From Planctomycetota bacterium (GTDB lineage Bacteria > Planctomycetota > UBA1135 > UBA2386), in the NCBI GenBank assembly GCA_016795295.1, contig JAEUHP010000032.1, forward strand, positions 1 to 48,265: a DNA stretch of 48,265 bases. The letters run 5' to 3'. Every line of letters starts with the position of its first letter. Positions within the stretch are counted from its first letter, which is position 1. The notes beneath the pieces were generated by a model. It made no database searches, was not told the DNA's origin, and was given only the letters and a program-made list of their open reading frames with translations. Shown here piece by piece: positions 17,607 to 25,830 of this stretch. The translations under genes were made by a program, and so were the position numbers.

Positions 17607-17612
17607 TACGCT
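17607..17612 (+). promoter_or_regulatory. Possible -10 element (TACGCT) next to the start at 17622
   Basis: TACGCT, in the context GGCTACGCTGCG, ends 9 bases before the ATG. A good -35 is not seen (GTGTTT at 17585-17590 is weak). The same GGCTAnnCT look recurs before other genes in this window. Confidence 0.3.
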
Positions 17613-17621
17613 GCGTTCCCG

Positions 17622-19766
17622 ATGAGTTCTCCGAAGTCGAAATCGCCCGGCCGGGCGCGGCGTCTGCTGCGCACCCTTGCCATCGTGCTCTCGGCCCTGG
17701 TGCTGTTCCTGGGCTTGTTCGTCGTCGCCTTCGTCTTCAACCCGTTCGAGGGCCGCCTGCCCGAGGTGCTGGACGCGGTGCCGCGCGACGTGAACTTCTG
17801 CGTGCGCAAAGCGGAGTTGGCCTACGACTTCGCCGACTTCCCCGAACCGCACTGCTGGCGCGACCTGAGCGAAGCGCGCGGCTTCCCGGAGCTGCTGGAC
17901 GGTCCGCTGGTCCGCGGCCTGCGGCGCGATGGACTCGACCAGGCGCTGCGGCAGCTGCGCGAACTGCACGAACGGGTGCGCGCCGACAGCCAGGGCTGGG
18001 TCGACATCCTGCGCGATCTGGTGGGCAGCGAAGTGGTGGTCGCCGGCTTCGAACAGGACTACTCGCGGCAGCCGCCGCAGCCGCTGGCGACGCCGCACTG
18101 GTGCGCCTACACGCGGGTGTCGTGGCGCATCAAACTGGCGCTGGGGGTGGTCGGCCTGGGGCTCGGCAGGGCGCAACTCGAGCAGGGCGGCATCACGATC
18201 ACGGACGACGGCGGCTTCTGGGCGGTGCGCCTGGCGGGGCAACCCGAGCCGCTGTTCGTGCGCCGCCACCTCGACCTGTTGATGGTCGGCAACCACAAGC
18301 GCCTGCTCGAGCGTTCGGTCGCCCTGATCGAAGGCAGCCGCGACGACGAGCCGTTGGGCAAGACCGCGGCCTACACCGAGGGTGTGCAGAAGCGGCTCGA
18401 TCGACTGGCTCAGGTCGGCAACGGCGATCGCCCGAACGCCGTGGAGTTCCTGGTCGAGCCGAACGCGTTCGACGGCTTCCGTCGCCACGCGGCGAGTTGG
18501 CCGAACGCCGGCAACCCGGACAGCATGAACGAACGCGTGCTGGCCAGCTTCCTCAACCTGAAGGGTTGGATGCAGGCCGCGGGCTCCCTGGTGTTCGGCG
18601 AGCAGTCGCTGGCGACCACCGGCCGCGTGGTGCTGAGCAGCAAGCAGCACACGGCGTTCCAGAGCAGCTTCTACCAGGCCGAGAAGCAGAACCGGCAGGC
18701 GTGGCTGGATCCGTTCCTGCGCATGGTTCCCGAAGACGCGTGCGCGGCTGCCGCGTTGCGCATGCCGGCCGGCGAGTTCCTGCGCGCGATGTTCGACGCG
18801 CTGGAGCCGGCGGCGCGCGATCTGGTCAACGACGGCATGCGCCGCTGCACCCTGCGCGGCGAGCAGCTCACCGGCACCGAGGACTTGATCGAACGCATCA
18901 AGCCGGCGTTCCTGCAGCGCACCGGGTTCGTGTTCCGCCGCAACAAGCCCGACCTGTCGCGCGATCCGGCGACCGGCGAGCTCTACGTGCCGGTGTCCGC
19001 CCGTTCGCCGATGCCGCAGGTGGCGTGGGTGTTCTGGTTGCGTCCCGGCACCAACAAGCTGCTCGAGGACTTCGGCAACATGTTGCTGGAGCAGTACGGC
19101 AACTTCGGCTTCCGCAAGGCCTGGAAGCTGCCGGTGCCGTTCGGCAACACCAAGCTGCCCGAGCCGGTGGTCGAGTTCTGCAACCCGATGATCCCGGCGA
19201 CCGGCGAGATCGCGATGATCGTGTTCAGCGACTTCTTCGTGATCTCCAACTCGGGGCCACTGATCAAGGACATCCTGCGCACACGCTACCGGGCCGACGG
19301 CCTGCGCTCGGTGGCCGAACTCGACGACTACAGCGAGTTCGTCGAACGCGAACTGCCGGCCGAGCTGAACGGCCTGGTCTGGCTGCGTGGCGCCAACTTG
19401 GTGCCGGTGGTCGACGACTTCGTGAAGTTCGCCGAGGCCGACAGCGAGATCGCCGACGCCGAGTGGCTGGTCGCCAACCGCAGCACCGCCGAGGACCACG
19501 TGCGCCGCACCCAGTTCGCCCGCTATCCGAGCAAGGCCAGCATGCCGGCCAGCTTGACCCAGCCGGGTGGAGAGTTCGACAACGCCGTGCGGGCGCGGCT
19601 CGACGAGATGTGGAAGCTGCAGCGGTCGAACTTCACCGCCGACGACCGGGCGAAGATGCTGCAGTTGCGGGCGTTCGCCTCCCTCTGCCGGACGGCCTAC
19701 CTCCAGGTCGAGCTGGAGAACAACTACATCTGGTTCCAGGGCAAGGCGGTCGGCAACCTGCGCTGA
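17622..19766 (+). CDS. Membrane-anchored protein of unknown function
   Basis: I do not recognise this 714-residue protein. It has a basic N-terminus (RARR), one membrane helix (about 17-39) and a large outside domain of about 670 residues without catalytic motifs or repeats I can name. The composition is ordinary for a folded soluble domain, with many Phe, Trp and charged residues, and it has the sort of alternating helix and strand seen in DUF3352-like or periplasmic assembly proteins. That comparison is only an impression. Cys is rare. The ATG was chosen because it places the basic residues directly before the membrane helix; upstream sequence in this frame is promoter-like. It has no operon partner: tRNA-Leu follows after about 117 bases. 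Confidence 0.65.
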   Translation: MSSPKSKSPGRARRLLRTLAIVLSALVLFLGLFVVAFVFNPFEGRLPEVLDAVPRDVNFCVRKAELAYDFADFPEPHCWRDLSEARGFPELLDGPLVRGLRRDGLDQALRQLRELHERVRADSQGWVDILRDLVGSEVVVAGFEQDYSRQPPQPLATPHWCAYTRVSWRIKLALGVVGLGLGRAQLEQGGITITDDGGFWAVRLAGQPEPLFVRRHLDLLMVGNHKRLLERSVALIEGSRDDEPLGKTAAYTEGVQKRLDRLAQVGNGDRPNAVEFLVEPNAFDGFRRHAASWPNAGNPDSMNERVLASFLNLKGWMQAAGSLVFGEQSLATTGRVVLSSKQHTAFQSSFYQAEKQNRQAWLDPFLRMVPEDACAAAALRMPAGEFLRAMFDALEPAARDLVNDGMRRCTLRGEQLTGTEDLIERIKPAFLQRTGFVFRRNKPDLSRDPATGELYVPVSARSPMPQVAWVFWLRPGTNKLLEDFGNMLLEQYGNFGFRKAWKLPVPFGNTKLPEPVVEFCNPMIPATGEIAMIVFSDFFVISNSGPLIKDILRTRYRADGLRSVAELDDYSEFVERELPAELNGLVWLRGANLVPVVDDFVKFAEADSEIADAEWLVANRSTAEDHVRRTQFARYPSKASMPASLTQPGGEFDNAVRARLDEMWKLQRSNFTADDRAKMLQLRAFASLCRTAYLQVELENNYIWFQGKAVGNLR

Positions 19767-19836
19767 TGGGCGGTGGCCAGGTCCCGAGCGGGGGTGTCGC
19801 CGCGCCGGATCCGGTCCGGCCGGATGCTTGGCGGGG

Positions 19837-19864
19837 TTGCATTCCGCCGGCTACGCGCTACTCT
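19837..19864 (+). promoter_or_regulatory. Candidate promoter of tRNA-Leu
   Basis: TTGCAT (19837-19842), a 16-base spacer and TACTCT (19859-19864) precede the tRNA by 19 bases. This is a reasonable housekeeping promoter at the right distance for a stable RNA. Confidence 0.5.
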
Positions 19865-19883
19865 CTCCGCCCTCGCTTCCTGC

Positions 19884-19971
19884 GCCCAGGTGGCGGAATT
19901 GGCAGACGCACTAGCTTGAGGTGCTAGCGCCCCAAAAGGGCTTGCAAGTTCAAATCTTGTCCTGGGCACCA
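19884..19971 (+). tRNA. tRNA-Leu (anticodon GAG), CCA encoded
   Basis: An 88-base class II tRNA. The acceptor arms GCCCAGG and CCTGGGC pair over 7 bases, followed by discriminator A and an encoded CCA. The anticodon stem CTAGC/GCTAG encloses the loop TTGAGGT with anticodon GAG at 19918-19920. A long variable arm (around CGCCCCAAAAGGGC) and a T arm with TTCAAAT are present, as expected for leucine. It reads CUC and CUU codons, which are frequent in this GC-rich DNA. Confidence 0.97.
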
Positions 19972-20082
19972 CACTCGCCGCGGGGTTCCGGCGTATTTCG
20001 GTAGGGCGAGTTGCGCCGCGGCGCGGGCTCATGCTCGACGGTGCCGCAGGCCGATGCCCCCCTCATGCAGGGATCTGGCCTC

Positions 20083-20865
20083 ATGCGGGGATTTGGGGAT
20101 CGATGCCAGGAGGGCTTCACGCTCGTCGAGCTGATGATCGCGATCGCGATCCTGACGATCCTCGCCGGGATCGGTGTGCCGCAATACGTCTCGGCGCTGC
20201 GGGTGGCCAAGGTCGCCAAGGCCCGCCAGGAGCTGGTCACCATCTCGCACGCCATCGACAGCTACACCGCGACGCACGGTGGGCAATTGCCGCTGACCCT
20301 CTACCAGGTCGGCTTCGGCGGGCGTCGCGACCCTTGGGGGATCCGCTACTGCTACCTCAACTACCGCGACGGCACGGGGGATGGCCTCGATTGGGCGATC
20401 CGCGCCGGCTTGGTGGACCCGAACGCGGTGCAGTCCAGCGGTGGCGCCGGCAGCGGCGACGGCGAAGGCGGTGTGCGCACGGGTGGCTTCGTCGTGGCGT
20501 CGTTCCGGCGGCGCCTCGGGCAGGATCCGTTCGCCGGTCGGGTTGCGGTCGAAGCCGGAGACGCCACCGTGCGCAACCTGGCCAGCGCCGTGACCGCTGC
20601 CCTGCCGCGCCCGAGCGACAGCAACGAGGCCGCGGAACTCGCCGGCAGCCTGCTGCGCGCCGGCAAGTTCACCTTCTTCGCCGGTGTGGCGGGCGAGGCC
20701 ACGCGCCGCCGGGATCGCTACATGTTCCCGCTCAACACCGACTACGACCTGTTCAGTCTGGGCGCGGACGGTGCCACGGCGGTGGCGATCGGCAGCCAAC
20801 TGTCGTTGGACGACGTGATCCGCGCCCAGAACGGCGGCTACTTCGGGCTCGCGGGGGAGTACTGA
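20083..20865 (+). CDS. Type IV pilin-like/GspG-like prepilin protein
   Basis: The protein has a class III signal: a short leader (MRGFGDRCQEG), then FTLVELMIAIAILTILAGIG. Cleavage is expected after the Gly, N-methylation on the Phe, and Glu at +5, as in type IV pilins and type II secretion pseudopilins. After the conserved N-terminal helix comes a C-terminal domain of about 220 residues, longer than a usual GspG, with DPWGIRYCYLNY (a GspG-like segment) and a Gly-rich loop around 130-145. The start at 20083 gives an 11-residue leader; ATG 20065 and upstream TTG or GTG codons are alternatives. It is followed by a HAMP protein after 1 base and a kinase, suggesting a pilus-linked signalling trio. 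A true fibre subunit or a single pseudopilin are both possible. Confidence 0.85.
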   Translation: MRGFGDRCQEGFTLVELMIAIAILTILAGIGVPQYVSALRVAKVAKARQELVTISHAIDSYTATHGGQLPLTLYQVGFGGRRDPWGIRYCYLNYRDGTGDGLDWAIRAGLVDPNAVQSSGGAGSGDGEGGVRTGGFVVASFRRRLGQDPFAGRVAVEAGDATVRNLASAVTAALPRPSDSNEAAELAGSLLRAGKFTFFAGVAGEATRRRDRYMFPLNTDYDLFSLGADGATAVAIGSQLSLDDVIRAQNGGYFGLAGEY

Positions 20866-20866
20866 C

Positions 20867-21520
20867 ATGGGGGAAGCTTCGTTCCGCCGGCTGCGTCGCC
20901 GCCTGTTGGTCGACCGGCCGTTTCAGGGCAGTCTGATGGTCCACGCCATGGGCCTTGGGCTGACCACCCTGTTGGTGGTGGCCCTCGGCATCTTCGTGCC
21001 CCTGCTCTGGGAACTGCGCTCGGGCAGCGGACCGAGCCCCGACGTCGACGTCGCCGTGGTGATGGTCTACATGCACGAACGCTTCTGGGGCGTGGCCGCC
21101 CTGTGCGTCCTGCTCGCCGTCTACGGAGCGCTGCGGTTGTCCCACCGCATCGCCGGGCCCTTGGTGCGCTACAAGCGCAACCTGCGCATGATCGCGAACG
21201 GGCAGCTGCCACCACCGCTGCGCACGCGCCGCCGCGACTACCTCAAAGACGAGGTCGCGTGCCTCAACGACGCGGTCTCGGGTGTGCGCGAGCGGGTGGC
21301 TGCGCTGCGCACCGCCCACAACCTCCTGCAGCGCGAACTGCACGGTGCGCGTGCTGCAGGACAGATCGACCCATCGGCCTGGTCGCAGCTCCAGGACGCG
21401 GAACGGCAGCTCGCCGCGGGTCTCGCCGCGTTCCGCGACACCGGCGAGCTCGACGCAGAGCTGGCCGCCGACGCCCAGGGCGTGCACGCGGCCGTCGCCC
21501 GGACTGCGGGAGGCCCTTGA
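20867..21520 (+). CDS. Two-helix membrane protein with HAMP domain
   Basis: This 217-residue protein has a basic N-terminus, two membrane helices (about 25-48 and 72-91) and then a HAMP linker starting HRIAGPLVRYKRNLRMIANG (about 92-145). It ends in a helical tail of about 70 residues with no kinase, cyclase or methyl-accepting domain. The outside loop between the helices is only about 25 residues. HAMP domains pass signals between membrane and cytosolic domains, so this may be a signalling adaptor or an incomplete receptor working with the next gene. It lies in an operon between a prepilin-like gene (1 base before) and a histidine kinase whose ATG overlaps its TGA by one base. Confidence 0.8.
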   Translation: MGEASFRRLRRRLLVDRPFQGSLMVHAMGLGLTTLLVVALGIFVPLLWELRSGSGPSPDVDVAVVMVYMHERFWGVAALCVLLAVYGALRLSHRIAGPLVRYKRNLRMIANGQLPPPLRTRRRDYLKDEVACLNDAVSGVRERVAALRTAHNLLQRELHGARAAGQIDPSAWSQLQDAERQLAAGLAAFRDTGELDAELAADAQGVHAAVARTAGGP

Positions 21521-23322
21521 TGCTCGGCGTCGGGGTCCTGCGCACCCGGCTCGGCCGCCGGCTGTTGTGGGTGTTCTTGCTCGCCGCGTTCCTGCCGCTG
21601 GCCGGCTTCGCCGGCTTGTCCTACTGGCAGGTCTCGGTCGAGGTGCGGCGGCAGGCCGAGGCAGCGTTGCACGATGCCGCGAAGACCGCCGGCATGGGGC
21701 TGGCGGCGCGCTGTGCCCAACTCGCCGGCGATCTCGAACTGCTGCGCACGCTCGCCGGAGCGCAGCGCGGGGGGGCCGCGGGCGGTGAACTCGAGCCGCT
21801 GTTGGCACCGCTGCGCCAGCGCTGCGACGCCGCGTGGCTCGACCTCGGTGCCGCAACCGAGCCGCTGCTCGGTTCGGGGCCACCCCCAGAACCACCGCGC
21901 ACGGCAGCGGCCACCGCGCACCTGGCAACGGGCCGACCTCTGGTCGTCGCCGGTGCACGCGGTGCCGTGTCGGTGTTCCAGCGCGTGGCGGCCGCGGGCG
22001 AACGGCCGCGGCTGCTGGCCCTCGCCGTGCGACCGCAGTGGTTCTGGGACGCCGACGAACTGCGCGCCAACGGCGCCGAAGTGCTGGTGTACGACGGCGC
22101 GGCTGTGCTGCTGTTCCACACGCTGCCTGCACCGCCGGCCGACGCGACCCTGATCGCGGCCCTCGGCGCGCAGCCGGCCTCCGGCACCGTGGCTTGGCGT
22201 CTCTGCGGTGTGGACCATTTGGCGCGCTACTGGCGCGCGTTCCTGCGCCCGCAGTACGGCATCGACCTGCTGCTCGTGCAGAGCCGGCCCGCGGCCCTGG
22301 CACTGGCGGCCGCGCACGGCTTCGCCAGCGTGTTCTGGGGCACCACGGTGCTCACGCTGTGCTGTGTGCTGGGGCTCGCCGCGGCACAACTGCGCCGCAT
22401 CCTCGATCCCGTGGTCGAACTCGAAGCTGCGACCCGGCGCATCGCCGCCGGTGACTTCGCGGTCCGGGTCGGCGGCACCGGGGAGCACGGCGACGAGATC
22501 GGTGCTCTTGGGCACGCCTTCGATCGCATGACCACCCAGCTCGCCGAGTCGCTGCGCCGCCGCGAGCAGATCGAGCGCGAACTGGCGGCGTCACGCGATG
22601 CCGCGCTCGCGGCCGCGCACGCCAAAGCGGCGTTCGTGACCAACGTCTCGCACGAACTGCGCACGCCGATGGCGGAGATCCTCGGGGCCACCGAAGTGCT
22701 CGCCGAGCATGCCGGGGACGATCCAGAGGCGCGGATCGAGTTCACGAGGATCGCCCGCACCGGCGCCGAGCGCTTGGCGCGGCTGGTCGACGACGTGCTC
22801 GACTTCGGCGCCACGGCGCCATGGACGATGACCCGGGTCGGTGTGTTGGGCACGCTGCGCGCCGCGGTGGCGGAGCTGCCGACGGCCCAGCGAGAGCGCC
22901 TGGTGCTGGACCTGCCCGAGCCCGAGTGCTTCGCGTTGGGCGCTGCGCCGCGCTTGTTGGATGCGTGGCGCCGTTTGCTGCACAACGCCGTCAAGTTCAG
23001 CCCGGCGGACACGCCGATCGCCGTGCGGGCCAAGGTCGACGCGGACCGCCTGTGCCTCGAGTTCGAGGACCGCGGCGTCGGCATTTCGCGCCTCGACCTG
23101 CCGCGCGTGTTCGAACCGTTCTGCCAGTTCGGTCGCGATCAGCTCACCGACAAGGCGCCCGGCACCGGACTCGGGCTCGCCATCGTGAAGCGCACCGTCG
23201 AACGCCACGGCGGCAGCGTCGAGGTCGAGAGCGAGCTCGGCAGCGGTTCGCTGTTCCGCGTCCGCTTGCCGCTCGAAGCTGCGGTGGCAACGGCGCCGCA
23301 GTTGTGCGCCGCGGCGACCTGA
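21520..23322 (+). CDS. Membrane sensor histidine kinase with HAMP domain
   Basis: The 600-residue kinase has a first membrane helix (15-36), an outside sensor domain of about 230 residues without a recognised fold, a second helix (about 267-291), a HAMP linker and the kinase core. The H-box VSHELRTPM carries His 378. The N-box (LLHNAVKFS), G1 (DRGVGI), F-box (FEPFCQFG) and G2 (GTGLGLAI) are all present, so it should be active. No response regulator gene is adjacent, so its partner is elsewhere. Linkage to the prepilin-like and HAMP genes suggests sensing of pilus or surface state. The gene converges on the decarboxylase gene with one base between the two stop codons. Confidence 0.93.
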   Translation: MLGVGVLRTRLGRRLLWVFLLAAFLPLAGFAGLSYWQVSVEVRRQAEAALHDAAKTAGMGLAARCAQLAGDLELLRTLAGAQRGGAAGGELEPLLAPLRQRCDAAWLDLGAATEPLLGSGPPPEPPRTAAATAHLATGRPLVVAGARGAVSVFQRVAAAGERPRLLALAVRPQWFWDADELRANGAEVLVYDGAAVLLFHTLPAPPADATLIAALGAQPASGTVAWRLCGVDHLARYWRAFLRPQYGIDLLLVQSRPAALALAAAHGFASVFWGTTVLTLCCVLGLAAAQLRRILDPVVELEAATRRIAAGDFAVRVGGTGEHGDEIGALGHAFDRMTTQLAESLRRREQIERELAASRDAALAAAHAKAAFVTNVSHELRTPMAEILGATEVLAEHAGDDPEARIEFTRIARTGAERLARLVDDVLDFGATAPWTMTRVGVLGTLRAAVAELPTAQRERLVLDLPEPECFALGAAPRLLDAWRRLLHNAVKFSPADTPIAVRAKVDADRLCLEFEDRGVGISRLDLPRVFEPFCQFGRDQLTDKAPGTGLGLAIVKRTVERHGGSVEVESELGSGSLFRVRLPLEAAVATAPQLCAAAT

Positions 23323-23323
23323 G

Positions 23324-24748
23324 TCACGCCACGGCGTCCTGCAGCGCGCGCCACAGTTCGGCCACGTGCTCGGACTCGGTGGCCAGCGCACCGATCGAGA
23401 CGCGCACGAACCACTGCCCGTCGAGCTGCGAGGGCGTCAGCCACGCGCGACCGGACCGGTGCACGCGTTCGAGCCAGCGCAGGGTGTGGGCGTCGAGTGC
23501 CGCGCCGGTGAGGCCCGCTGGCTCGTGGCGCAAGCACACCGTCTGCAGGGTCACCGGGGCCAGCAGGCGCCAGGGTGGATGGGCCTCGACCTGCCCGCCG
23601 AGCCAGCGCGCCAGTTCGAGATCGCGGCGCAGGCGCTGCCGCAGCCGTTCGGCGCCGTGCGTGCGCAACAGGCTCCACACCTTCAGCGCGCGAAAGCGCC
23701 GACCGAGCGGGATGCCCCAATCGCGGTAGTTCTTCACTCGATCGTCGACCGCGGTGCGCAGGTAGCTCGGGTTGGTGCTCATCACGCGCACCAGATGGTC
23801 GGGATCCCGCACGTAGTAGAGCGAACAATCGAACGCCACGCCGAGCCACTTGTGGGCGTTGACCACCAGCGAGTCGGCGCCTTCGAGGCCGTGGAACAGT
23901 GGCCGGCACTCGGGCAGCAGCAGCGCCGCACCCGCCATCGCCCCGTCGACGTGCAGCCACAGCCCGTGCCGCGCAGCGAGTTCGGCGCATGGCTCCAGGG
24001 GATCGAACGCGGTGGTCGACGTGGTGCCGGTGGTGGCGACGATCGCGCACGGTCTACGGCCCGCCGCGCGGTCGGCGTCGATCGCGGCAGCCAGCGCGCG
24101 CGGGTCCAGCGCCCGCTGCGCGTCGACTGCGACCTTGCGCACGAAGGCGCGGCCGAAACCGGCCAGCAGCGCCGCTTTCAGCACCGAACTGTGCGCTTCG
24201 GCGCTGGTGTAGACACACAACGGCGCGCCGCCGTCCTGCAGGCCGCCGCGATCCTGGCCGTGGCCGCTGCTGCGTTCGCGCGCGCACAGCAGCGCGATCA
24301 GCGTGCTGGTCGATGCGGTGTCCTGGATCACGCCCTGCCACGCCGTCGACAGGCCGAACAGTTGCCGCAGCCAGTCGACGCAGCGGTCTTCGAGTTCGGT
24401 CAGCGCTGGCGCGGACTGCCAAGCGAGGCCGAGCACGCCGAGGCCCGTGCTCAAGAAGTCGCCGAGCACCGAAGCCAGATCCCCGTTCGAAGGGAAGTAG
24501 CCGAAGAAGCGTGGGTGCTGCCAGTGCGACAAGCCGGGCAGCACCAGGCGTTCCAGGTCGGCGAGCACTGCCGCGAACCCTTCGGGCTGTTCGGGTGCCT
24601 GCCGGGGCAGCGCGGCCAGCAGCTCGCCGGGTTGGGCCGCGGTCTGCACGGGCAGCTCGGCCACTTTGGCGCGGTAGTCGGCGAGCCAGTCGACGACGGC
24701 GTGGGCGTGGCGGCGGAACTCCTCGGGACTCATCGTGGTCGGATCCAT
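23324..24748 (-). CDS. PLP-dependent (aromatic-L-amino-acid type) decarboxylase
   Basis: The 474-residue protein belongs to group II amino acid decarboxylases (DOPA/tryptophan/tyrosine decarboxylase, glutamate decarboxylase-like). Conserved features are HWQHPRFFGYFPSN near the N-terminus, SAEAHSSV with the cofactor-stacking His, VATTGTTSTTAFDPL, WLHVDGAMAGAA with the cofactor-binding Asp, and Lys 300 in NAHKWLGVAFDCS for the Schiff base. The HPRFFGYFP pattern and length favour an aromatic amino acid substrate, giving a biogenic amine and carbon dioxide. The ATG at 24748 is chosen; an upstream GTG-type start would add 14 unconserved residues. It is divergent from the SirB1-type gene and has no transporter next to it, which argues against an acid-stress antiport role. 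Confidence 0.92.
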   Translation of the reverse strand: MDPTTMSPEEFRRHAHAVVDWLADYRAKVAELPVQTAAQPGELLAALPRQAPEQPEGFAAVLADLERLVLPGLSHWQHPRFFGYFPSNGDLASVLGDFLSTGLGVLGLAWQSAPALTELEDRCVDWLRQLFGLSTAWQGVIQDTASTSTLIALLCARERSSGHGQDRGGLQDGGAPLCVYTSAEAHSSVLKAALLAGFGRAFVRKVAVDAQRALDPRALAAAIDADRAAGRRPCAIVATTGTTSTTAFDPLEPCAELAARHGLWLHVDGAMAGAALLLPECRPLFHGLEGADSLVVNAHKWLGVAFDCSLYYVRDPDHLVRVMSTNPSYLRTAVDDRVKNYRDWGIPLGRRFRALKVWSLLRTHGAERLRQRLRRDLELARWLGGQVEAHPPWRLLAPVTLQTVCLRHEPAGLTGAALDAHTLRWLERVHRSGRAWLTPSQLDGQWFVRVSIGALATESEHVAELWRALQDAVA

Positions 24749-24869
24749 GGCGGCGCAGTGGCGATGGGAACGGTGCTTCGACGCGCGCACCTTACGGCAC
24801 GTCCGGCCCGGCTCGCGAACGCCATCGCCACGCCGGCCGAATTCGCTGGTTCGCCCAGGGCTTTCCTGG

Positions 24870-24896
24870 TTGCGCGGCGCGAGCTGCCGCTATGCT
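24870..24896 (+). promoter_or_regulatory. Weak promoter candidate before the SirB1-type gene
   Basis: TATGCT (24891-24896), in the context CCGCTATGCTGCG, is preceded by TTGC at 24870-24873 with suboptimal spacing. The ATG is at 24943. Confidence 0.35.
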
Positions 24897-24942
24897 GCGC
24901 CGACGGCAGCGTCGTCGGTGCGACGCTCCGTTCGCCGAGGCG

Positions 24943-25830
24943 ATGAGCGATCCCCAGGAATTCCCCGAACCGCAGCCCCGCCAGCCGGGCCTTCGGGCCA
25001 TCGAGGCGACCATCGCGCTGCTCGGCGCCGGCCGCGAGCCCGCGGTGCGCGCCGCGCGCGAACGACTGCTGCGCTGGGGCGAGCTGGCTCTCGAGCCGTT
25101 GCGGCGTGCCGCCGAGGCCGAGTCGATGCGCTTGCGGCTGCGTGCGCGTGGGGTGCTGCGCACTCTCGAGGTGCGCGACTGCCTGCGGCGGTTCGCCGCG
25201 CTGCGCCTGGGCCGCAACGGCCGCAGCCACGCGCCGAGCCTGCTCGAAGGCGCGACCTTGCTGGCGCAGATGGTGCGCACGTTCGTGCCGGAGGCGTCGA
25301 CCGTCGCTGCGCCGTTGCGCGCCATCGCCGCCGAACTGCGCCAGCGCTGTGCTGGGCACAGCCTGCCCTTCGTCGCGCGCGAGCTGGCGAAAGCGATGGG
25401 TGATGGCCTGGCCTTGCAGGGCAAGAGTGCCGATGCCCGCGAGCTCGACCACCTGCTGCTCGACCGGGTGTTGATGCACGGCACCGGCATGCCGGTGGCG
25501 CTGTCCCTGCTCTATCTGCTGGTCGCCCGTTGGGCGGGGTTCTCGGCAGTTGGAGTCGCCCTGCCGGGGCACTTCCTGGTGCGGCTGCACGGGCCGCGGC
25601 CGGTCCTGGTCGAACCGGCCCAGGGCGGCCGCGCCGTGACCAAGGCCGATTGCCTGCGCCACCTGCGCGACCGCGGCACAACGGCACCCACCGACCATCT
25701 GCGCGATCTGACCGACCGCGAGGTGCTGGTGCACTACCTGCGCGCTCTGCAAGTGGCCAGCGCTGCGCGTCCCCAGGCCGAGACCCAGCAGACGCTCGAT
25801 CGCGCGCTGCTGCTGCTCGAAGCGATCTGA
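24943..25830 (+). CDS. SirB1-family transglutaminase-like protein
   Basis: The 295-residue soluble protein matches the SirB1/transglutaminase-like core 2 family. Its central part (about 85-240) has LLEGATLLAQMVRTF, the MHGTGMPVALSLLYLLVAR segment where Cys is often found in related folds, and VGVALPGHFLVRL with a family-typical His. The N-terminus contains HEAT-like helices and the C-terminus a TPR-like tail. Family members are common but of unclear function, and the catalytic Cys is usually lost, so enzyme activity is doubtful. The stop overlaps the start of the ceramidase-like gene by one base (TGATG), so they form an operon. Confidence 0.82.
   Translation: MSDPQEFPEPQPRQPGLRAIEATIALLGAGREPAVRAARERLLRWGELALEPLRRAAEAESMRLRLRARGVLRTLEVRDCLRRFAALRLGRNGRSHAPSLLEGATLLAQMVRTFVPEASTVAAPLRAIAAELRQRCAGHSLPFVARELAKAMGDGLALQGKSADARELDHLLLDRVLMHGTGMPVALSLLYLLVARWAGFSAVGVALPGHFLVRLHGPRPVLVEPAQGGRAVTKADCLRHLRDRGTTAPTDHLRDLTDREVLVHYLRALQVASAARPQAETQQTLDRALLLLEAI

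Noticed and set aside
16425..19499. Open frame of 1024 codons on the minus strand, and a similar one of 1173 codons on the plus strand at 16406-19927
   Set aside because: Both are out-of-frame or antisense shadows of the aminotransferase and the membrane protein; no domain or sensible composition.
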